DNA of 64,000 nucleotides from an uncultured Bacillota bacterium. Lineage in GTDB: Bacteria > Bacillota > Clostridia > Oscillospirales > Oscillospiraceae. This document shows positions 45,064 to 53,143 of the stretch, piece after piece. The first letter of the stretch is position 1. The number at the start of each line of letters is the position of its first letter. Under the pieces are notes generated by a model. That model saw only the letters and a list, made by a program, of their open reading frames with translations. It ran no database searches and had not been told where the DNA came from. The stretch is taken from assembly GCA_947426945.1 (NCBI GenBank), contig CANEFX010000011.1, positions 19,050 to 83,049 on the forward strand. Direction: 5' to 3'. The translations under genes were made by a program, and so were the position numbers.

Positions 45064-46278
45064 ATGAAAAAGAAACTGAGTTTGCCCGCGCAGATCCTGA
45101 TTGCCCTTGTTGCCGGTATCGTCGTTGGCCTGATATGTTATTTTACCGGTGCCAAGGACCTTACTGCCAGCTACCTGAAGCCCTTTGGAGACATCTTTGT
45201 AAATCTGCTGAAATTTATTGTTGTTCCCGTGGTGCTGCTGTCCATGATCGACGGCATCCTCTCTATGAACGATATGCGCAAGGTAGGCTCGGTGGGCATC
45301 AAGACGGTGCTGTACTTCCTGGCGACCACCGCAATTGCCTGTATTATCGGCTTGGTTTTTGCTAATATCTTCAAGGCTGCAGGTCTGTTTCCTGTCCTGG
45401 ATCCCAACAGCGCCGAGTATGAGGTCAAGGAGTTCGGCGGCTTTATGTCCACCTTGGTGTCCATTTTCCCCACCAATATGTGGAAGTCCTTCACCGAGGC
45501 CAACATGCTTCAGGTTATTGTCATCTCCCTGTTTCTTGGCGGGTCCATTTTGGCTGCCGGAGAGAAAGCAAAGCTGTGCCGGGATTTTGTTGCCTCCGCC
45601 TACGCGGTGATTGAGAAACTGATGGGCTTTGTCATCAGTTTGGCGCCCATCGGCGTGTTTACTTATATGGCATGGGTGGTAGCTACCCAGGGCTCTGAGA
45701 TTCTGGTGTCGCTGCTGCTGGTCATCGTCTGCGCGTATCTTGGCTACATTGTTCACGCGGTGCTGGTGTACTCGGCCTCCGCCCAGGTCTTTGCCGGAAT
45801 GAGCCCCGTCGCCTTCTTTAAGGGCGCTTTCGCCGCCATGATTTTCGCCTTTACCTCCGCCTCCTCCGCCGCCACCCTGCCGGTGGCTAAGGAGTGCGCC
45901 GCCGAGATGGGTGCGGAGGACGACATCGCCGCCTTTGTCCTGCCATTGGGTTCCACCATCAATATGGACGGCACCGCTATCTATCAGTGCGTGGCCACCG
46001 TATTCCTGGCCTCCTGCGCCAATATCAATTTGACCATCGGACAAATGGTCATTGTTGTGGCTACCGCCACCCTGGCCTCCATTGGCACCGCCGGCGTCTC
46101 CGGGGCGGGTATGATTATGCTGGCCATGGTGCTGGAGACATTGGGAATCCCTGTGTCCTACATTGGCCTTATCGTTGCGGTGGACCGTATTTTCGATATG
46201 GGGCGTACCTGCCTGAATGTGACGGGCGACATCTCCTGCGCTGTCTGCGTCAGCAAGTGGGAGCAGAAAAAAGGCTGA
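45064..46278 (+). CDS. Dicarboxylate/amino acid:cation symporter (DAACS family)
   Basis: 404 aa. Start at 45064 with AAAGGAGAG upstream. Glutamate/aspartate-type elevator transporter: the serine-rich hairpin FTSASSAATLPVAKECAAEM (HP1), LPLGSTINMDGTAIYQCVAT (the NMDGT cation site in helix 7), SIGTAGVSGAGMIMLAMVLE (HP2) and VDRIFDMGRTCLNVTGD (helix 8). Imports glutamate, aspartate, serine or C4-dicarboxylates with Na+ or H+. The helix-8 Arg (DMGRTCLNV) is consistent with acidic or Ser/Thr-type substrates. Single-gene unit between its own promoter and terminator. Confidence 0.94.
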   Translation: MKKKLSLPAQILIALVAGIVVGLICYFTGAKDLTASYLKPFGDIFVNLLKFIVVPVVLLSMIDGILSMNDMRKVGSVGIKTVLYFLATTAIACIIGLVFANIFKAAGLFPVLDPNSAEYEVKEFGGFMSTLVSIFPTNMWKSFTEANMLQVIVISLFLGGSILAAGEKAKLCRDFVASAYAVIEKLMGFVISLAPIGVFTYMAWVVATQGSEILVSLLLVIVCAYLGYIVHAVLVYSASAQVFAGMSPVAFFKGAFAAMIFAFTSASSAATLPVAKECAAEMGAEDDIAAFVLPLGSTINMDGTAIYQCVATVFLASCANINLTIGQMVIVVATATLASIGTAGVSGAGMIMLAMVLETLGIPVSYIGLIVAVDRIFDMGRTCLNVTGDISCAVCVSKWEQKKG

Positions 46279-46288
46279 GTGCAGCCAT

Positions 46289-46323
46289 AAAAAAGGAGCC
46301 TGTGCCGGGGCACAGGCTCCTTT
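46289..46323. terminator. Bidirectional terminator
   Basis: 11-bp perfect stem GGAGCCTGTGC/GCACAGGCTCC, loop CGGG, flanked by six A and three T residues; between convergent genes. Confidence 0.9.
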
Positions 46324-46333
46324 CTTATAGAAT

Positions 46334-47452
46334 TTACCGGCCGAGAAGGGAGAGGTTGTCGTCGGTGGTGAAGTTGGCAAAACTGTACAAAACAGCAACG
46401 GCATCAATGTTGTGCTCTTCCACGTAACTGCGGATGCTGGTCAGGTTGTAGCGCAGGTCGAAGAGGTGAATCTCAGAAAAGCGCTCCGTGAGGAAGGGGG
46501 CCAGGGAGTCGCTGTAGGAATCTCGGATGATGAGTATCTTGGGGGCGTCGGCGTGTTCCGTCTCAATGACGCACAGGGGCTGATTTCCTCCAAGGAAGTA
46601 GGCGTACTTGTCCTTAACCTCCAGTTTGCTGTCCACATAGAGACTGCCCTCTTCCGGCTGCCCGTTGGGATAGGAGGTTACCTTAATCCCGTCGTCCGGG
46701 ATATAGACGTCAATGGAGTCTGGCTTTAACCAGCGCACGCCAGAGGTGGAGAAGCTGGTGCCGTAGAACTGGTCGGTCACGGTGGTCTTGTGGTAATCTT
46801 CCAGCCGCAGCGGCTCCAGGCCCAGGGTCTCCAGAATGGCGTTGGCTCCGTAGAAGGCGCCCAGGCTGGTCCAGTGGTGGTCGGTGCGGTAGTAGATATC
46901 CTCGTCCCTGTGGGCCCGCAGAGCCCCGTACAGGTCGATGGTGTCGGCTCCGGTGGAGAAGTAGAGCTGGTCGATGACAGATTTCTCGTCGGCGGAGGGG
47001 GCCCCTTCGGGCAGGCGATCCTTCCAGATTTCGGCGGCGGAGGGAATCAGGCCAAAGTATACCGGCACGGAGACGCTGCCTGTCAGAGCGTCCACGTAGC
47101 CCATATCCTTTTCCAGCTTGTCGGGATTCGGGGTGTCCACCCGGTTGATAAGGCTTCCCTGGGAGCCGAAATAGACTCCGTTGTTCTCCTTTTTACCCGA
47201 CAGACGCTCGCTCCAGGCCTTCATGGCCACCCAGAAGTCCCGGCCCACGATGTGGTCAGAGACGTACTTTTCCGCGTCTGTCATGAATTCTCCGTTGCTC
47301 AGGCTTTCGGCCGACAGCTTGGGAGGCTTTTGAAGGTAACGGTTTTCCAAAGGGGAGAAGTTCCTGTCCGGAAGGAGCAGGCTGATGACCGCCACACCGC
47401 TGATGAAGGCGCAGAACAGCGCGGAGAGGAAGATGCTGAATTTTTTCGACAT
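46334..47452 (-). CDS. DHHW-family protein (AlgJ/AlgX-like SGNH-type acetyltransferase partner)
   Basis: 372 aa. N-terminal membrane anchor (FSIFLSALFCAFISGVAVIS), then an extracytoplasmic domain. The namesake motif is present (YRTDHHWTSLGAFYG) together with ILIIRDSYSDSLAPFL, so the Ser, Asp and His residues used by AlgX/AlgJ-type O-acetylation proteins can be assigned. It likely acetylates an extracellular polysaccharide with the MBOAT protein encoded 12 nt upstream. Start at 47452; the ribosome site (GGGGGCACAG) is moderate. Confidence 0.87.
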   Translation of the reverse strand: MSKKFSIFLSALFCAFISGVAVISLLLPDRNFSPLENRYLQKPPKLSAESLSNGEFMTDAEKYVSDHIVGRDFWVAMKAWSERLSGKKENNGVYFGSQGSLINRVDTPNPDKLEKDMGYVDALTGSVSVPVYFGLIPSAAEIWKDRLPEGAPSADEKSVIDQLYFSTGADTIDLYGALRAHRDEDIYYRTDHHWTSLGAFYGANAILETLGLEPLRLEDYHKTTVTDQFYGTSFSTSGVRWLKPDSIDVYIPDDGIKVTSYPNGQPEEGSLYVDSKLEVKDKYAYFLGGNQPLCVIETEHADAPKILIIRDSYSDSLAPFLTERFSEIHLFDLRYNLTSIRSYVEEHNIDAVAVLYSFANFTTDDNLSLLGR

Positions 47453-47464
47453 GTCTGTGCCCCC

Positions 47465-48901
47465 TTAGAAATTGAAGTACAGGAATGGATTGTAGGTCCC
47501 GGCCACCAGATAGGCGGTGCATATCAGCAGCCCGGCCGCCACCAGGACAGTGCAGACCGCCTGTTGGGCCCGTATCCCCATGCGGCGGTAGATCGACGCG
47601 CCCAGGGGAGTGGAGGCCGCCGCAGCCACACAGAGGATGGGCAGGAAGCTGGTCAGGTAATAGCTGAAGGTCCCGTCGGCCAGGGGAACGCCCCCCAGGC
47701 CGAACATGACCTTGAGATATTCTCCCAGCCGGCCCAGGTCCTCGATGGCAAAGATGGCCCAGCTGACCATGACCAGCAGCATGGTGTACACGTGTCCCAC
47801 AAGGGCGGGAGCCTTCTCCAGGAGCTCCAGCAGAACAAATTTCTCCAGCATCAGCAGGACGAAGAAGTACAGCCCCCAGAACAGGAATGTCCAGTTGGCC
47901 CCATGCCAGATGCCTGTGGCAGCCCAGACGACAAAGAGGTTAAACATCCACCGCTGTTTGGAGCACCGGTTGCCCCCCAGGGGGATGTAGAGATACTCCC
48001 GGAACCAGGTGCTCAGGGAGATGTGCCATCGCCGCCAGAACTCGGTAATGCTTTTTGAGATATAGGGGTAATTGAAATTGGGCAGAAATTCAAAGCCCAG
48101 CATCCGGCCCAGCCCGACGGCCATGTCGGAGTAGCCGGAGAAGTCGAAGTAGATCTGAAACGTGAAGGCCAGCACGCCCAGCCAGGCTCCGGCCACCGTC
48201 AGCTCGGCGGGAGTCATGGCCTTGTAGCTGTCCCACAAAGCACCTACATTGTTGGCGATCAGCAGCTTTTTTCCAAGCCCCACCATGAAGATCTGCACCC
48301 CGGAGGAAAATTTTTCCACGGAGCAGGTCCGCTGGTCAATCTGATCCCCCAGATCCTTGTACTTGATGATGGGTCCGGCAATGAGCTGGGGGAAGAGCGT
48401 GACGAAGGCGCCGAAGTTGAGGATATTTTTCTGGGCCCGGGAGTCTCCACGGTAGACGTCGATGGTGTAGCTCATGGTTTGGAAAGTATAGAAGGAGATG
48501 CCGATGGGCAGGTGGAAGGGGATGGGCTTCATAAACGGGATGCGGATATACTCAATGATGGGCATGAACTCCAGTCCAGCGGCGGCGAAGCTGCCGGCGA
48601 TGAAGTTCCAGTACTTGAAAAAGCCCAGCAGGGCCAGGTTAAAGATGATGGAGGAGGCCACCGCCATCCGTGCGCCCCGGTCGTTCCCCTTTGCCCTGCA
48701 CCGCTCCACCAGCAGGCCGTGGGTGAAATCGATGGCGGTGGACAGGAACATAATCACAACATAGATCTGCTCTCCCCAGTAGTAGAACAGGAGGGAGGCG
48801 GCCAGCAGCACCACATTGCGCCCCTTTCGAGGGACAATATAGTAGGCCAGCAGGGTGAGCACCAGGAAATAGAACGTGAAAACCGGGGTGGAAAAGACCA
48901 T
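47465..48901 (-). CDS. MBOAT-family O-acyltransferase (AlgI/DltB-like)
   Basis: 478 aa, about 10-12 membrane helices. Start at 48901 (GAGGTG upstream) so that the protein begins VFSTPVFTFYFLVL as usual for AlgI relatives. Conserved parts: PQLIAGPIIKYKDLGDQID, TEFWRRWHISLSTWFREYLY, IPLGGNR and the catalytic His in GIWHGANWTFLFWG. It moves acetyl groups across the membrane for polysaccharide modification. Forms a unit with the DHHW gene downstream and probably with the lipoprotein gene upstream. Confidence 0.92.
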   Translation of the reverse strand: MVFSTPVFTFYFLVLTLLAYYIVPRKGRNVVLLAASLLFYYWGEQIYVVIMFLSTAIDFTHGLLVERCRAKGNDRGARMAVASSIIFNLALLGFFKYWNFIAGSFAAAGLEFMPIIEYIRIPFMKPIPFHLPIGISFYTFQTMSYTIDVYRGDSRAQKNILNFGAFVTLFPQLIAGPIIKYKDLGDQIDQRTCSVEKFSSGVQIFMVGLGKKLLIANNVGALWDSYKAMTPAELTVAGAWLGVLAFTFQIYFDFSGYSDMAVGLGRMLGFEFLPNFNYPYISKSITEFWRRWHISLSTWFREYLYIPLGGNRCSKQRWMFNLFVVWAATGIWHGANWTFLFWGLYFFVLLMLEKFVLLELLEKAPALVGHVYTMLLVMVSWAIFAIEDLGRLGEYLKVMFGLGGVPLADGTFSYYLTSFLPILCVAAAASTPLGASIYRRMGIRAQQAVCTVLVAAGLLICTAYLVAGTYNPFLYFNF

Positions 48902-48964
48902 AGCGGACACCTCGCAGTCAGTCATAAAGGGGGGCGGCTTGTGCCGCCCCCCTAATATCATTTC

Positions 48965-49918
48965 TTAAAACAGGGCGTTAAATTCCTTTACGATATCGTC
49001 GCACTTCTCATGGACGACCATCATTACGTAGTTGCCGTTGGAGACGATGCGGGAGTAGTTTTCCCACTGGTCCATGGCCATAGGGTACTGGGCCCCACCG
49101 GGGCCGTTGCCGTCGCCCACCATGTAGTCGATGCGGGCCTGGAAGATGGCCTTCACGGCATCCACATCCTTGCTGTCCTTCACCTGGACCAGGCCGAACT
49201 CGCCGTTATTCATGCTCATCATGCATACATAAACCAGCATCTGGTCGGCGCTGATATCCGACATGCCGGGGTAGACCAGCTCCAGGATGTCTTTGTCTGC
49301 CAGCTCCAGGAAGCCGAATTCATACTTGCCGGTGATGTCGTCGTAGAACTTCTGGAGGTCCACCTTGGAGGCGGAGGAACTGCCCGAACCGCTGGAGGAG
49401 CCGGAACCGCCGCTAGGGGCCTCATCCCACTTGCACCGGATGGTGCAGGAGGCCTTGGCACCGTCGTACTCTACGGTGATGGTTGCGGTGCCGGGGGCCA
49501 CGGCGGTGACATTGCCGGCCTCGTCCACAGTGGCAATTTCGGGCTTGTTAGAGGTAAAAACAGCAATGCCGTCGGTGTCGGGCTTGGCGGTATAGCGCAG
49601 CCGGAAAGCAGCGCCAGCTTTCTTCAAAGTAACATCAGTTTTATTCAGAGTAAGGGTAACGTCAGAACTTCCGGGCTTGAGACCCTCAGAGGAGGATGCG
49701 CCGCCGCCCGTGGAACCGCTGGGGGGAGGGGGCGTCTGGGGCTGGGATGCGTCAGGGACGGACACAGAACCGTCAGGCTGGCTGGAACTGACGCCGGAGT
49801 TGTCGGAGGAGCCGCTCCCCGGGTTGGAGGCGGAAGAGCCGCCGGACTTGCCGCCGCAGGCGGCCAGGGACAGGACCATGGCGCCGGCCAGCAGCGCCGT
49901 GAAGATACGTCTTTTCAT
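48965..49918 (-). CDS. Lipoprotein with Ig-like (Big2) and DUF4358 domains
   Basis: 317 aa. Start at 49918. Signal with lipobox (VLSLAACGG; Cys21), then a low-complexity Ser/Gly/Pro linker (~22-85), a Big_2-type beta-sandwich (~88-165, ending VTAVAPGTATITVEYDG), a second Ser/Gly linker, and a C-terminal ~130-residue DUF4358-like domain (LADKDILELVYPGMSDISAD, QMLVYVCMMSMNNGEFGLVQ). Anchored on the outer face of the membrane. Its position just upstream of the MBOAT-DHHW pair (63 nt gap) suggests a surface-polysaccharide role. Confidence 0.85.
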   Translation of the reverse strand: MKRRIFTALLAGAMVLSLAACGGKSGGSSASNPGSGSSDNSGVSSSQPDGSVSVPDASQPQTPPPPSGSTGGGASSSEGLKPGSSDVTLTLNKTDVTLKKAGAAFRLRYTAKPDTDGIAVFTSNKPEIATVDEAGNVTAVAPGTATITVEYDGAKASCTIRCKWDEAPSGGSGSSSGSGSSSASKVDLQKFYDDITGKYEFGFLELADKDILELVYPGMSDISADQMLVYVCMMSMNNGEFGLVQVKDSKDVDAVKAIFQARIDYMVGDGNGPGGAQYPMAMDQWENYSRIVSNGNYVMMVVHEKCDDIVKEFNALF

Positions 49919-50030
49919 AGTAAGTAAAACTCCTTTTCTGTTGGGGTTGTAACAGACCCTTTATTGGGTTCTGTGGAGTTTGACGTGGGAAAGAAAAAAA
50001 GGTTCCCGAAATAAAAAAATTTTTTAAAAA

Positions 50031-50064
50031 GCGGGCCCGAGCAATCTGGATCGCTCGGGCCCGC
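50031..50064 (-). terminator. Terminator of the rpsB-tsf operon
   Basis: 12-bp perfect GC stem GCGGGCCCGAGC/GCTCGGGCCCGC with a 10-nt loop, followed on the minus strand by TTTTTAAAAAATTTTTTT. Confidence 0.92.
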
Positions 50065-50091
50065 ATAAATTGGTCAGCAGGGAAGATGCCC

Positions 50092-51012
50092 TTACTTGAT
50101 CATGGAGGCGACCTCAGCGGCAAAATCGTCTTCCTTCTTCTCGATGCCCTCGCCGGTGGCGAAGCGGGTAAAAGCCTTCACAGTGATGGAGCCGCCCAGC
50201 TCTTTGGCCACGGCGGCCACATGCTTCTCCACAGAAATCTTGTTCTCCTTGACGAAGGCCTGCTGGAGCAGGCAGTTCTCCTCGTAGTACTTGCCCAGCT
50301 TGCCCATGACGATGCCCTCTTTCACCTTTTCGGGCTTGGCAGCCATCTTGGGGTCGTTGGCCATGATGGCCAGCTGGATCTCCTTCTCCTTGTCCAGCAC
50401 CTCCTGGCTTACGTCGGACTTATCCAGGTAGGTGGGGTTCATGGCGCAGATTTGCATGGCCACATCCTTGCCCAGCTCCACCACCTTGTCGGCGTCGATG
50501 CCCTCGACGGCCAGGTTGACCAGCACGCCTACTTTGCCGTTCATGTGGACGTAGGGGACGCTGACGCCCTCGGCATAGCGGACAAAGCGGCGGATCTGGA
50601 TATTTTCGCCGATGGCCAGTACCTTATCAGCGGTGACGTCGGCGATGGTGCGGTCAGTGCCGGGGTACTTGCAGTTCTTCAGGGCCTCCACGTCAGCGGG
50701 GTTCTCAGTGGCCACCACAGAGGCTACATCTTTGACAAACCCCTGGAATACATCGTTCTTGGCCACAAAGTCGGTCTGGGAGTTGACCTCGATAAGCACG
50801 CCCACGCCGTTGTCGGCCACCATAGCCAGAGACACGCCCTCGGCGGCCACCTTGCCTGCCTTCTTGGTCTGGGCGGCAAGGCCCTTCTCACGCAGCCACT
50901 CGATGGCCTTGTCAAAGTCGCCGTCAGCCTCCACCAGGGCCTTTTTGCAGTCCATCATGCCCACGCCGGTCATCTCGCGCAGCTTCTGTACGTCTTTTGC
51001 GGTAATTGCCAT
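50092..51012 (-). CDS. tsf: Elongation factor Ts
   Basis: 306 aa. Start at 51012 with TTTGGAGGT upstream. N-terminal UBA-like domain (DVQKLREMTGVGMMDCKKAL, EADGDFDKAIEWLREKG), the diagnostic VNSQTDFVAKND core motif, two dimerisation-type subdomains, and a C-terminal helix. It exchanges GDP for GTP on EF-Tu. Downstream of rpsB as in most bacteria, with a strong hairpin between them. Confidence 0.97.
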   Translation of the reverse strand: MAITAKDVQKLREMTGVGMMDCKKALVEADGDFDKAIEWLREKGLAAQTKKAGKVAAEGVSLAMVADNGVGVLIEVNSQTDFVAKNDVFQGFVKDVASVVATENPADVEALKNCKYPGTDRTIADVTADKVLAIGENIQIRRFVRYAEGVSVPYVHMNGKVGVLVNLAVEGIDADKVVELGKDVAMQICAMNPTYLDKSDVSQEVLDKEKEIQLAIMANDPKMAAKPEKVKEGIVMGKLGKYYEENCLLQQAFVKENKISVEKHVAAVAKELGGSITVKAFTRFATGEGIEKKEDDFAAEVASMIK

Positions 51013-51048
51013 AATTATAATACCTCCAAATCGTTGTTGTAAAAAGAA

Positions 51049-51074
51049 AGCGCCCGCCCGCCTGGGCGGGCGCT
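51049..51074 (-). terminator. Hairpin between rpsB and tsf
   Basis: 11-bp perfect stem AGCGCCCGCCC/GGGCGGGCGCT with a 4-nt loop, followed by TTCTTTTTAC on the minus strand: an attenuating terminator inside the operon. Confidence 0.75.
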
Positions 51075-51087
51075 GAAAAGTTCCGGA

Positions 51088-51822
51088 TTACTCAGCGGCG
51101 GCGGGAGCGGCCTCGGCTTCGGCGGCAGGGGCGGCATCCTGGCCCTGCCGGCCCTCCTGGATGGCGTTGGCCATGACGGAGGAGATCAGCTTGATGGCGC
51201 GGATGGCGTCATCGTTGCCGGGAATCACATAGTCGATCTCGTCGGGGTCGCAGTTGGTGTCCACGATGGCTACGATGGGGATGTGAAGCTTGCGGGCCTC
51301 GTTAATGGCGTTGCGCTCCTTGCGGGGGTCGACCACGAACAGAGCGCCGGGGAGCTTCTTCATCTCGGTGACTCCGCCCAGATACTTCTCCAGCTTGGCG
51401 ATCTCGCCCATGTGCTTGATGACTTCTTTCTTGGGCAGCATGTCGAAGGTGCCGTCCTCCTGCATCTTCTTCAGCTGGGCCAGACGGTCCACGCGGCCCC
51501 GCATGGTCTTGAAGTTGGTGAGCATGCCGCCCAGCCAGCGGGCGTTTACCCAGTACATGCCCACGCGGCCGGCCTCTTCCTTAATGGCTTCCTGAGCCTG
51601 CTTCTTGGTTCCCACGAAGAGGATGGTCTCGCCCTTTTCGCCTAAGGAGCGGACGAAGTTATAGGCCTCCTCCAGCTTCTTCACGGTCTTCTGCAGATCG
51701 ATGATATAGATCCCGTTGCGCTCCGTGTAGATGTAGGGAGCCATTTTGGGATTCCACCGGCGGGTCTGGTGGCCGAAGTGTACGCCGGCCTCCAGCAGCT
51801 GCTTCATAGATACGACTGCCAT
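51088..51822 (-). CDS. rpsB: 30S ribosomal protein S2
   Basis: 244 aa. Start at 51822 with CAGGAGGAA upstream. [40 protein letters not shown] and [15 protein letters not shown], with [20 protein letters not shown] and ALVDTN-like [20 protein letters not shown], are unmistakable. The C-terminus is a low-complexity Ala/Glu tail. First gene of the rpsB-tsf operon. Confidence 0.98.
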   Translation of the reverse strand: MAVVSMKQLLEAGVHFGHQTRRWNPKMAPYIYTERNGIYIIDLQKTVKKLEEAYNFVRSLGEKGETILFVGTKKQAQEAIKEEAGRVGMYWVNARWLGGMLTNFKTMRGRVDRLAQLKKMQEDGTFDMLPKKEVIKHMGEIAKLEKYLGGVTEMKKLPGALFVVDPRKERNAINEARKLHIPIVAIVDTNCDPDEIDYVIPGNDDAIRAIKLISSVMANAIQEGRQGQDAAPAAEAEAAPAAAE

Positions 51823-51934
51823 AGTTTTTCCTCCTGTTTTTCAGTTGTTCTTCTGGGGGCATCATGTCCTCCGCCAACCCGGAATTTTCGGGCACCGGGC
51901 GGATGATCCGCACTCCCACGCATAATGCCTTGGT

Positions 51935-51963
51935 AGTATACCACAGCTTTTTCCCGGACGCAA
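51935..51963 (-). promoter_or_regulatory. rpsB promoter
   Basis: Minus-strand -35 TTGCGT (51958-51963), 17-nt spacer, -10 TATACT (51935-51940). The ~100-nt untranslated leader downstream could hold an autoregulatory S2 site, not resolved here. Confidence 0.75.
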
Positions 51964-52032
51964 TAGTTTTTTCCGGTTTTGGGAAGAAAATTCCTGTCCG
52001 CTGCATAAAATGGTGGGAGAGGGGGCGAAAAG

Positions 52033-52605
52033 ATGGAGGAACGATTTCCGATGAAGGGGGGCGGAACCCTGTCTGTGCGCCGGGAAGGGGTGCGGGTTCA
52101 TATGGAGGCGGAGCGCCCAGTGGACAACCGGGGCCTTTATAAGGTGTGGCTCCGAGGAGACCAGGGAGGGAAACTGCTGCTGGGTACCCTGGCGCCGGAG
52201 GGAGGAGCGCTGCGGCTGCGCCGCACCCTGTCCGTGGGAACGCTGGAGCAGGCGGGGTGCTGGCCAGGGTTTCGGGCGGAAGCTCCACTGGCATTCTCCT
52301 TCACAAACCAGCCGGACGGAAAATGGTACTGTGAGCAACATCCGGAGCGCCTGGTGGCCGATCCGGTGCTAAAGGCTCAGATATCCGGGGCCATGCTGTG
52401 CCGGAGAGAGGCGGAGGGCTTTGTTCTGTCCGCACCCTTTGGCACGGACAGGCCGGTAAAACTGCCTTCCCTGTTCTGTCTGGCTAGGGTGGAGCGCCGG
52501 GAGGGCCGGCTGCATATGGTGTGGTATTTTGACGGAGAGGGAAGGCCGGCGCTTGCGCATAAAGAGGAAAAATCCGGACAGACTACTGCCAGCGGCGGGC
52601 GATGA
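52033..52605 (+). CDS. Hypothetical protein upstream of coat protein genes
   Basis: 190 aa. Start at 52033 with GAGAGGGGG upstream. I do not recognise a family. It has no signal peptide or membrane segment and is rich in Arg, Gly and Leu, with beta-type alternation (LYKVWLRGDQGGKLLLGTLA, GALRLRRTLSVGTLE) and a C-terminal half reading PVKLPSLFCLARVERREGRL. The early part resembles a small beta-barrel that might be followed by a helical linker. Being 24 nt upstream of two CotF-like genes, a sporulation-linked role is possible (inference). Confidence 0.6.
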   Translation: MEERFPMKGGGTLSVRREGVRVHMEAERPVDNRGLYKVWLRGDQGGKLLLGTLAPEGGALRLRRTLSVGTLEQAGCWPGFRAEAPLAFSFTNQPDGKWYCEQHPERLVADPVLKAQISGAMLCRREAEGFVLSAPFGTDRPVKLPSLFCLARVERREGRLHMVWYFDGEGRPALAHKEEKSGQTTASGGR

Positions 52606-52629
52606 CCCGCTGAGAAAGGAGACAGTTTT

Positions 52630-52815
52630 ATGCCTAATCTGACAACCAAGGAGCTGTCCGCCCTGTCCGATCAGCTGGACTTTGAGCGGGTACTCCACTG
52701 CAAGTATCTGTCCGCCGTTCAGGAGAGCCAGGACCAGGAGCTGCGGGGCAAGTTCCAGGCTTGTGCCGGGCAGCACCTGAACAACTACAACACCCTGCTG
52801 AACTATCTGCACTGA
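52630..52815 (+). CDS. Small CotF-like spore coat protein
   Basis: 61 aa. Start at 52630 with AAAGGAGAC upstream. One helical-hairpin unit (LTTKELSALSDQLDFERVLH, AGQHLNNYNTLLNYLH) similar to the N-terminal part of CotF-family ferritin-like coat proteins. Pairs with the next gene, 13 nt away. Often such genes occur as two-part CotF systems in Clostridia. Confidence 0.75.
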   Translation: MPNLTTKELSALSDQLDFERVLHCKYLSAVQESQDQELRGKFQACAGQHLNNYNTLLNYLH

Positions 52816-52828
52816 AGGAGGAGAGCCC

Positions 52829-53089
52829 ATGAACGATCAGGAACGGATTACCGATTTTATCTGCAGCGAGAAGAAAATGTCCGCTAACTACGACACCTTT
52901 GCCTCTGAGTGTGTCAATATGGCTCTGCGCAACGACTTTCTCAACATCCTCAACCAGAGCCACCAGACCCAGAGCGACCTGTTTCGCATTGCCCAGTCCA
53001 AGGGCTGGTATCAGGTGGAGCAGGCCCCGGCCAGCAAGGTCAGCCAGGCGTATACCAAGTTCTCCAACCAGAAGCCCACGGCGTCCTGA
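52829..53089 (+). CDS. CotF-family spore coat protein
   Basis: 86 aa. Start at 52829 with AAGGAGGAGAG upstream. Typical CotF sequence: RITDFICSEKKMSANYDTFA, SECVNMALRNDFLNILNQSH, then QSKGWYQVEQAPASKVSQAY. Coat structural component of the forespore surface. Same transcript as the 61-residue partner; a terminator follows. Confidence 0.88.
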   Translation: MNDQERITDFICSEKKMSANYDTFASECVNMALRNDFLNILNQSHQTQSDLFRIAQSKGWYQVEQAPASKVSQAYTKFSNQKPTAS

Positions 53090-53111
53090 ATTTTTAGCCC
53101 ATATGAGAATC

Positions 53112-53139
53112 AAGCTCCCGCCCTTAAGGGCGGGAGCTT
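53112..53139. terminator. Bidirectional terminator (28-nt perfect palindrome)
   Basis: AAGCTCCCGCCC-TTAA-GGGCGGGAGCTT between the convergent coat and FtsW/RodA/SpoVE genes. Confidence 0.75.
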
Positions 53140-53143
53140 CTGC

